DNA from: Nematostella vectensis
Taxonomy: Eukaryota; Cnidaria; Anthozoa; Actiniaria; Edwardsiidae
Direction: 5' to 3'
Length of the DNA stretch: 64,000 bases
NCBI RefSeq assembly: GCF_932526225.1
Contig: NC_064039.1
Span: forward strand, 11,984,139-12,048,138
Each line of letters opens with the position of its first letter. Positions within the stretch are counted from its first letter, which is position 1. The position numbers and the translations under genes were made by a program. Positions 50,605-61,200 of the stretch are shown here, one piece after another. A model generated the notes under the pieces. The model saw only the letters and a program-made list of their open reading frames with translations. It was not told the DNA's origin and made no database searches.

Positions 50605-50691
50605 TTTTTCAACTTTAGGATGTTCCAGCGAAGATTGTGTTTCCAATCTTGGTTGATGTGAACAGAATACATAACTAACGAGTTTCACGGG

Positions 50692-50703
50692 ATATATATA
50701 ATA
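50692..50703 (-). promoter_or_regulatory. TATA-like box of the K+ channel gene
   Basis: A TATATATA run on the minus strand about 90 bp upstream of the ATG at 50604. Its distance implies transcription starting near 50670, which would leave out the ATG-less open frame upstream and supports 50604 as the translation start. Assigned by position and motif only. Confidence 0.4.
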
Positions 50704-52201
50704 ACAGTTGTTTTACCATTCTGAAGGTTTATCTCTAAACAGGTATGACTCTTGGCCACAAAGAGCGGATACTTCATAGCAATATTCCGACATAATTGCC
50801 TCCAAACCCTGAAAATCTTCCGATACTTTTTGTTTACGGTATTTAACGCATTTTTTGTGTTAACTGGTGACAAAATAAGCTTATTTTTCTTGATCATAAA
50901 ACACTTGATCGAAACCAAACACCGGTTCTCATTGCATTTTAACTCCTTGCAAACCGCGAATCATGTGGAACTATGCATTATTGATTTCAAGATATTCTTT
51001 CACTTTTTCTTCTAATTCTCACTTGAAGAGTGCACTTCTAGAGTGAAGAACATAACAAAGTGTTTTGTTAACCTAACTGCTATTTTTTGAATAAGCATAG
51101 AATTAAATTTTCTCCATCTCAATGAAAGGGAGAGGCATTTCATTCATAAATCATCAGAAAAAAAACAGAAGTTTTTATCTTTTAACGATCTTATCTTTTT
51201 GTTAGTCTTTTGGACGCGGAACAAGCGTAAATATATTATAAACTGTGGGTGTCAAATATGATAAAGTTAATTTGCTCGTTTATGTAATAAACACGCTCGA
51301 AACAATCACAACTCGAGTTGTTGAGTTATTGGAGGTATTCATGACTTTAGTATGGAACAAATCCTCTTGTCTGTCTATGATCTAGATATAATCAATACCA
51401 TCATACCACCCTCTCTCTTTCTCTTTCCCCCACTCCCTCTCCTCTCTTTTTTTCTCTCTTCCCTCCCATCCCTCTTTTTCTCTCTTTCCCTCCACCCCAC
51501 CCTCCCCCCCCCTCTCGCTTTCTTTCTCTCTCTCTTTTTTTTTTATTTACTGTTAAGGTTAATCATGCATTACGAAGTAGTTTTTACATCATTTTATTAT
51601 TTTATTCACGTGCTATAAATACATGTATTGTTTGTTATTTCACGCATGTACAACTCACCGAGTCAGACACGTAGCAAACCAGTGGAAGGAGGGGAAGGGG
51701 AAGTGAGTGAGGGGAGGGGGAGGGTAGGGTAGCCCTGTACAAGCGACGCCAACTGGCGAATCCATGCAGCGTTTTTTATCCCATCAATGCTGGCACTGTT
51801 TGTATACATGTGGGAAGGTACTGCGTAATTGTTTGCCTATATTTCCTTTGCTTGTGGTCAACCGAGCGTAAAAGCAATAACGGTTTATGTTCGCGCTGTT
51901 TTGCATCGGGCTTGAACAGCCTCTGTCATCCGCCATTTTGTCATTCTAGCAAAGTACCAAAAAAGAATCCATTTCCATCGGCTGGTTTGCGTAAGCAAAT
52001 ACGATATTTTTTATTGTTTTGGGTAAATGAAGAGTGAAACTTTGTTTTTAGATGGTTATTTCGAGATTTTATCACATTATATGCCTTTGCTCCCGCAAAG
52101 TACGCTGGATCTTTGAGTATGGTGAATAGATTGAGTTATGTCTATTTTATTTTTACATTAAAACAGTAGTTCATATAACCCTTTAGTCTCCCATTTTCTT
52201 T
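50704..52201. other. Intergenic region between the K+ channel and LamG genes
   Basis: About 1.5 kb with no gene recognised. It contains a pyrimidine-rich low-complexity block (about 51400-51545, TCTCTTT/CCCTCC) and a purine-rich patch at 51685-51735. The 88-codon open frame over the pyrimidine block is a composition artefact. Confidence 0.6.
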
Positions 52202-55200
52202 TCATAAAATGGGTACTTTAACAGTAAACGAGACGAGCTTGGGTTTATCCGCGCAGTACTTGAGAACAAACCGTGCTTCCGTAGGGTCCAGCTCCCAGTT
52301 ATACATAAAAAACTCATCAAGCAAACCATTAAACGGGTGATTTCCCGGAACATATCCTCCGATACTAGCCCTTTCCCAGGCCGCAGAAAGTCTTGGCCGG
52401 GAAGGATTGGTGAAACTTTCTCGCAACAGACCGTTTACATATATCTTGGCATTTCCGGTCTGAGCGCTGTACGTGCCCATCACGTGGGTCCAAAGTCCTT
52501 CCGGTATGGTCACGTCTATTGTCTTGACATCAAAGAGAGGCTTTCCTGATTTGTCTCTGCTCTCCCAATGGACCCTCCCGTCTATTACTTCTAAATTGTA
52601 CACGTTTGTATTGTCTGTTTTTCCTTTCAGTGCCTGGAATATGGAGTGAAGACCGCTGGTCCTGTTCAGGCTCACCCACGCAGATACGGTGACAGCGGAA
52701 GTTGGCTTGAGCTTGTACTTGCTGGCATTCAAGTAGACTTCCGCTTGGTCGTTTGAGGAGAGATCCACGCATGCGCCACACTTGTCACAGCCGTCAGAGA
52801 GAACGCGGGCTCCTGTAAAAGAACACAGGTGAAGAATATGTAAAACATAATGACCAGGCGTTTATTCTATTAAGGGTGCTTTATGCTGCCTTCTTTGGCC
52901 TCAAAATACCAAACGCGGTCACGTCCTTAAAAGGAAACTTTATGGTTTGTAATGAAAATAGAAAATCAGTGACTGTGACCATCTTTGGTCAATTGAGGAG
53001 GCAAAAATATTCTGTAAAAAATTTTTCTTCAGACAGACAGACAGGTGTATTAGAGTGCCGTGAACAAAGAAGTACATAGGCCATTATTCTCTAATATTTA
53101 TAAATAAGATTGTCTAATTTAAAAGCTGTCATAAATGTATTTAGCTACAAAACTATGGTGTTTTTTGGGGGCTATTAAATCTGTAAAGTTTGGGAATTGT
53201 TTATTTATAAGTTCTTTGTAAATAGGGCATTTGACAAGAAAGTGTTCTTCATTTTCCATAGCGTGACAACGCGGGCAAACCCTTGATTCTGGTGTTATAG
53301 AATTTTTATTGTAGCGACCTCTTAAAATTTGTACAAGACGGTACAAGACCCCCAAAGCTGGGGGGGGGGGGGGGGGGGGAAGGGCGCATCGAAGCCCCTA
53401 CTAGTTACTGGGGAGAGGAGGTACTGACCCGTATAGGGGTTCGAGCATACTGCTTACCTGATTTAAGCGTAGCATTGTTATGTAACCCTGACTGGTCCTC
53501 TAAAGTGCTTGTTGTCGAATTCCAATGCTGAAACCCATAATGCAGCACCATTCTGTTAAACTCGCACTTCCGGTAGAGCGCTTTCACTTCCTCTGGTGAG
53601 ATCACTCTATCAAACATGTACACGTCATCCAGAAAGGTCACGTGATCATCTCCGAATTTTCTACCAATCCCAGCGGAGGTGAAATCCTGCGGAAGACCGC
53701 TATTTTTCTTGCCTATTTTCTCGAGCTTTAGCTGGCCATTAAGGTAAACTCTTGCTTCGCCGGTTTTGGTGTCAAAGGTTCCAACTAGGTGAGTCCAGCG
53801 TTTTTTAGGTACAGCAGGAAATTTGGTGCTTGCGAAGAAACTATCTTTAGATCCTTCTGACTGGTCAAACCAGCGAATGAAGCCGGAATTCTTGGACTTG
53901 ACCCACATGGCAATGGAGACGGCGTCGGTAGGCTTGTGCTTGAAGTCTTTGCCGCGATATGATACTTCACCTTTGTTTAGTATTGCGCCTCTACCACAAG
54001 TACCTGGGGGAAATGAGCAAATGAATAAACAAAATGAGAATAAATGGATAGAAACAGAATGCCATAAAACAAAATAAAATAAAATAAAAGTGACCGAAAT
54101 AGGACAACCGTAAATTATCTAATAAACGCCCCAAATTAAATTGCCTTGTTGCATAATCATCACTGGTAAGCGAGAGCATATCAATATTTGGGTGACCTTA
54201 AATCTCGCTCGGCCAATCTCTTGGAGGCCTGGGTCTAAGGGCTTTTCAAGACTTGTGTGATAAAGATTTGACCAAGTTTTTTTGACACATTTTTGCCTCG
54301 AGTCTCAAATTGAAAGGAATCAGCATTTTTCACCATGTTTTCTGGAGATCAGGGAGCGGGTAAACTTTAGCTCTTCTAAATATGGGCATCAATGCCCATA
54401 TAAGGCAATGCATACGAAGGACACTATCCGTGGGGAATATGTTTGATATGGGTCTAGCTCAATGTCAAGAAACGCTTGCTTACGCACCTAACGGTTTAGC
54501 AGTGACTGCAGCGCCATTGGTGAGGTCTGCGTTATTTCCATTGGAAGTGACATCTTTGACAATGTTCTTCTTCTGGGAAGTCTCGTCAAAGTCAAGATGC
54601 ATCACTGCTTCCTTTTCTGTAAATAACCAAATCATGAATTATCAATTTTATCCATATGACTTGGTAGGCTTTTAAAAATGCACCTTTTGATACCCGCTTA
54701 CCATAGGATGGATTGTATGTTATCGTGATTTAATTGCATTTAGTTCGCTAATAAAATTTGCATTGATATTGTCTCTATTTTCATGGCAGTGAAAGGGGAA
54801 AAAAGGAGTCGTCACTCAAATCGGTTGCCAAATCAATTTAACTACTTTTACTTTCTACAAGAAAATGTCAGGAAACCGACATGTTTATTCTTGTTTAATA
54901 TTAAAAGATAATCTTTTGTAAAAGCTCACTATTCGACATTTACTCAAATGTGCCTTTTGAAAATTTAATTCTTTACGTGGTGCTTAAAATAACTGGAAGC
55001 ACACAAGTATCTATGCATTAATTATATCTGTTTTCGAAAAAGCCTGAATGCATGTTATGAATGTAAGCGTCAATGAACATTTCAGACTATTTCGATCTGT
55101 TGACCTGTTGATATCCAATCTAATAATTAGAACGAAAGAGGAACTAGAAAAACATGTATTGCTGAAACCAAGGTTTCGAAACCTGTGAAAAGGGAAAATA

Positions 55201-58200
55201 TAAAATGGTCGAGTAGAATAGTTTTCCACTTTTCTGCCACACAATCGGCACGCTTTGTTTGATCTTCAAGCCGATGGAGATAATAACCCGTCTATTGTTT
55301 CTGCTGCTTTTTGTTCAAGGTGAGCAAGAAAGTATAGCTTTAAAATGCCTGGATTTTATAAACATGCTTTGTAACTGGTGACCGATTCTTAAATAAGCAC
55401 TTCTTATGCCCCTTATTTGTCGTGTTAAAGAAACCAAAGGGATGATTAATTGCTCACAAGGCCCGTACCCAGGATTTTTCTTTGGGGGTGCGAAATATAC
55501 ATAAAAATGGACGTAATTATTTTCTGGGGAGGACGAAAAGTGTTATTTTTTTTATAAAAATCTGACTACCCCGAAAAAACAAAAAGGGATTTTTATGCCA
55601 TTGCATTATTGGATTTGGCTACAAAAAGTTTTAATTTTCGCTTATGCTTCATAGTACGTCAGTTCCGCCGTTGTAGGGGGGTGCGAGCGTACCCCATGCA
55701 CCCCCCCCACCACCTGGGTACGGGCCTGCTCACCACTTGCTTTCCAAAACATACAAAACTCCATAAACATCGCATATTTTTGCATTTTTGATAGTAGTTA
55801 ACCCCGGTCATCAAGGCCCTAATATATAAATTGAAATTGAATATTTTCTTTTTTTCTTTGCTAATTATTTTCCAATCGTGTGGAATAAATTTACATCCTT
55901 GTGAAAGAAAACCGCAATACTACGGTTTCGAGTTCCTTAAATCTACTTGATTTTTCATCACATTGTACTTTAAAAGAAGGAAAAGGATTAGCCTGAACCA
56001 TGAAATATAAATATATAGAAAACATTGTGCAGTATTTTCAGTCGAAATCGTTGTTGCACGACCTCCAAGAATACAAGAATAAAGGTTATTGTTAATCAAT
56101 GAATCAATCAATGGTTTATTACACCCTTTTGCAGCCAAGGGCTGAAGTACAGGGCCGTCAGCTGGACACAATAATAATTAATACATTTGAAATTTAAATG
56201 ACACAAAGTCGTTCATGCGGTTTGTCCTCGTCACAGTCGTGCTATTGATAGTAAAAATGGAATGTTTTTTTACCATTTCCTCACAATATCAATAGGTACC
56301 GAAGTCATAGCAAACAGAACAGTGTACGTGTCACGTGCACACGGCCATGACACTGACAGCTGCGGCGATAATCCCAGCATGCCTTGCAAGAGTCTTACCC
56401 GAGGCTTCCGTCGCCTCCCCCCTGGGGGAACACTTGCTTTGGATGGTACCGATACAGAGAAGGATCCTTATGACTGCGGGTCCAAGAAAAGTCTGTATAT
56501 CAACATTGGGTTTACGATGGTGAGTTCTAAGAGCAAGGCTTGTATCTCGTGCACTGGCGATGGGATACACGTGAACTTAACGATGTCCCAGAACCACAGC
56601 CAAGTCGCTATGAGTCAACTTGTATTCAAGAAAACACAGCTCGTATTTCTTAACCCGAATATTCTTATACAGGAATGCACGCTCATAGATGCGGCGATCC
56701 ACGTGTGGCTTGCGCCGAGTCTGACCCGAAGTATCACTCTCTCAGGAGTTGTCTTTGCCGATAACTCAGAATGTCTTAAGGTGGAGGTTGTCGGAATTCC
56801 TAGAGTTTTATCCAATCTTATGCTGCAATTGAAAAATGTATTATTTCAAAGAAATCTGAAGAACAAGTCCACGCCTGCCCTTGTTGAGATAACTGGGAGA
56901 ACTTTTTTAACATCCGTTTGGTCGAACGTCTCAGTTATGGGAAATGCGCTCCCCCTTTTTAGTTGTGACGTTCATGTGATTCATCAGATTTGCAAAGCTA
57001 TAAACATCAATGGCAACATCATTCGCGGGTTCCAAGAAAAAAGTATTTTCCACGTCAATGCTTCTACAGCCAATGTTACCTTCAGTAACATCTTTTCAAA
57101 TGGTAACGATGGCTTTGGCTTTCTTACAGTTGCATCAGATAACGTCATGGTTGAAATCAGTGACTCAAATTTTACAGGACACCATAGTAGGACAGCAAGC
57201 GGTATTGTAAACATCCCAACAGGACGAAACATTGAGGTAAGACTTCTAAGCTCAAACTTTACAAAAAGTAATGGGACCGTTGGAGGTGTTCTGAGCATAA
57301 GTGACGGCAAGAACAAAAATGTTAAACTGCGCATGAGAAATATCAGCATATTCAAGTGTAGCGGCGGTGGATTGGGTGGTTCCGTTGTTATAGGAAGAAA
57401 GGCAAGGACAAGTAAGACGAATTATATATTCTTTGGAGTAACAAATCTCGACATAGATGCCATGGATGTACTAGCAAGTAAAAACCATGGACTACCAGAT
57501 GATCAACAGAACTGTGTTTTCTGTCTCTTTGGTAACAGAAACCTCAAAGTGAACTTAAAGGGCGTCAGATTTGTGTGCAACAAAGGAAAGATCGGGCCCC
57601 TCTCTATCCGTCATCTTGGTGGTCGCCAAGGCGATGTAGAGGTGAATATGACAAAAACTTTGTTTATTGATAATCGTGCAAGTAAAGGGATGGCTTTCAT
57701 TAAAGCAACGGATTCAAGTAAAATAAACAAATTCGTTGTGAGAATAGAGCATTCTGAGTCTATTGGAAACAAAAAGAGTCCAATCCAAACAGACGCCTTC
57801 GAGGTATATATTAACCACTTCACTTGTACTGACACACCCCTCTGTTTTATCCTAAAACAGAACTTAAAGGGAGCACGAACCATTTGGCACATTAAGAATT
57901 CCTATTTTGGCAGGAACAAAATATGCATTTCAACGTTTCTCGGAAAGCAACCTCGATATATCGACATATTATTAAAAAACATCACAGTTTACAATAATAC
58001 AATTTCGAGTGGATCACCTGGATTAAGCATTAACTTGGGGAGAGCTTCAAATGCTCAACTTTTTACAAGGGCTAATGTCTCCTTGCAGAACGTCCGGTTT
58101 ATTGACAACCAAGTTCACTCGGGAAATAGTTTTCTGTTTGGTATCACAGTGCCTGCACGGAACGGAACAGTGAATATTACAATAAGAAACACGCTTTTTG

Positions 58201-61200
58201 AGAAGAACTATTACTTAAAAAGTAGAATGAAAAGTGAAGTATCCAGCTTGCTTCTTTTCCATATGCCTGATGACCCTATCTCAATGTTCGACCATAAACT
58301 GACGAAGGGTCCTTGTCCAAGAAAACGTTTTGTTTACAAAAACGTTCTTAATTTCGAAAAAGTAATATTTAGACGTAATACCGCCTACAATTCAATTATC
58401 TTTCTTAAAAACGGCTTCTCTTCATTTAATGGCTGCTTTTTCAAGGACAACAACGTACAGAACCCCGAAGGAGGGTCGCAGATCTACCAGGAAGAAGGAA
58501 CTGCTGGTCTTCAAATTGCAAATTCTGAATTTCTAAGAACCATGAAGCCACCTTTTCCGCCAAGGATTAAAAACGAAAACGAAGCTGTCCCATCGACGCC
58601 TTTCCTTCGTGTTCAAGGAAATGGCCCGTTTGAAGTGTTTAATTCAAGCTTTAGGTCAACTTTCCTAGAAACGTTGAGCACAGGAACTTTTATCTCAAAG
58701 ACTGGCTTTGTTCATATTGATAATGACACCATGTTTTCATGCCCTGTAGGCAGCTATGCAAAACTCACTGACACATCCCACACCATTTTCTCAGATTCTG
58801 GAAAATGCAGCATTAATATCACTAAATTGATCTACGAATGTAAATCCTGCCCAAAAGCACATTACAGCCTTCAGAGTGGACTTTACTTTGGAACCCAGAA
58901 GAAAAAGTTCATTCCATGTCTGCCTTGTCCGTTCGGAGCGAGCTGTAGTTACAACATCAAAAGTGAGCATGATTTCTGGGGTTATGTGGTGTGTAACAAA
59001 ACCGATGGACTCAACTTTACCAATTGCCCTGAAAAATACTGCACGGTTCCGCGCACTGTTAGTAACGCATCAGTGTATAACAGCTGCTATGGCAACCGAA
59101 CTGGTTTGCTGTGTGGAGCATGCGCGGAAGGGTTCACGGAGAGCCTGTTTTGTACGCATTGTCGTCGACGGGAGAGCTGTAATGATGCCTGGTTCTGGGT
59201 GGTTGCCGTTTTTTACTCGGCTCTGCTGGCTGCTTATATCCTATACAAGCCTCAATTTGTCTCTTACATGATACATAAATCCTTTTGGTTCAAAGGGGAA
59301 GTACCCAATTCCAGGGTATCCCAAATGCACGAGCATGGGTATACCAAGATTGTGTTCTACTTCTACCAAGTGGCAGATGTCATCATGCTGCAGCCGTACG
59401 CAGAAATCCTTGCTCGTACCAAACTTGTAATCCTCATCGTATCCCTCTTCAACTTTAAAGTCAAAGTAGTTGATGTTAACTTTGGTTGCCCTTTCCCGGG
59501 TCTGACTGCAGTAACCAAAGAACTATTTTGGTCGCTCAGTGTCTTCTTGACAATGTCCTTTCTGCCGATGCTATACGGAGTAGAGTGCTTGTACTGCAGG
59601 ATCAAGAAGCGACCGAAGCCATTCTTGGCGGCGTATCTGGCTGCTGTAGTAGAGATCCTCTTGCTTGGTTACGAGCGGCTCGGTGAGACGTCCTTGAAGC
59701 TTCTGAGCTGCGTCCCACTCGTTGTCCACGGGGAGAAGCAGCTGAGACTGTTCCATGACGCTCATATCAGGTGCTGGAACTGGTGGCAGTATCTTCTAAT
59801 GGCGTACAACCTGACCTTCATGATCCCTTTCATCTTTGTCTTATTCTTCGGCTCGGTGAAGCTCCATCGTAGGCAAATTTCCCCAAATTGGTTCATCGCT
59901 GCCTGCTGCTTCCCCTTACCTGTGATTGTAGTCTGGCTCATCTTGTATCTTAGAAGAAAACAGAGGAGTACTAGCGAGTACAACGAGAGCTTCCGAGGCC
60001 GTGAGACTAGGTCCGCCTTGATGGAGGTCCTTGGCGAAGCGTTCCGTGAGCCTGCAGGACCCAATAAAGGAGCCATTTACTGGGAGAGCGTCCTCACAGC
60101 TCGGCGCTTCGTGTTCCTGTGCCTTGCTGCGTTCATCACCTCACCTGCCCACCGTCTGCTTATCATCACCATCATCTGTGTCATCAACTTGGTGCATACT
60201 TTGATAGTGACGCCGTATAAGAAGCGCGGAGCTAACTACCTGGCGGTGGCATTACTGTTTGTGCATGTCGTGCTGGCGGTGGCTAACCTCGGTAGGGCGG
60301 TGCTGATATCTGCGGGTGCACGTGCACGCGGCCCTATCAAGGACCTTATGGAGTATTTAGAGGTTTTGCAAGTCTTCTTGCTAAGCGTGCTCCCGGCGCT
60401 CCTACTTCTTCTGGCCGTACTCATGGTCCTTTCTCAGATAATGAGGCTCATGCTGATAGTCCTGAAAATTGGCATCAACACATGGAAAGCGCGGAAGTGT
60501 ACTTGCAGGAACCCGGAACAAGAGGAATCCAACTACGAATCACTGATTTATCCCTTTGAGCGTAGCCATTTGAATTGAGACAAATAATCACAATTTAAGG
60601 AATGTCCACTCATTTGTTATTGTTTATAACTGAAAATACAACGGTTCATTCACAAGAAAATTTCAAGGGTAATAGATTACGAATGAAGACTGTACCTTAT
60701 TGACGATATTTGGTTGAAAATATCTTTGTAACTAGCTTGAATAAGCCGATGGAAATGGATTCTTTGAATGACTCGGCGTTGTGCTGGAGCATAAAATGGC
60801 GGCGTGATTGGCCTTCCTTAAAGTGCAAGTCAAAAATTATGTGTATAGTTCTACAAACAGTGTCGGTTATCGCTTTAGGTGATGATTGGTCGCGTTTTTG
60901 ACTTTGAATACTGTAGTCTTGATGTCTTGAATATCTTTATGTCAACAATTAAAAAGAGTCGGATAGAAATTGGCCTCCCTAGTTTATAATGTAAGTAAAT
61001 TTGCTATATTTAAATGGCCTAGTTGTAAATCGCAGCTTAATAGTAAGAGTAAATGAAATAATATTTTAAAAAATCTATTGCGTGAGAGTAATGTCATCTG
61101 CATGAAAAGGGGCGGGGTGGAAGGCCACCGGAATTGAAATGTTTAACGCATAATGGCATGAGCACGTTACGTCATAAATACTAATGACGTCATAATACTG

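Noticed and set aside
50605-50688. Upstream extension of the K+ channel frame to 50688
   Set aside because: The first codon there is GTG, with no ATG before 50604, and the TATA-like box at 50692 would place the transcript start downstream.
54650-54715. Possible 5' exon of the LamG gene ending at a GTAAGC donor near 54700
   Set aside because: No acceptor upstream without an in-frame stop; the phase-1 exons at 61-64 kb are a better fit.
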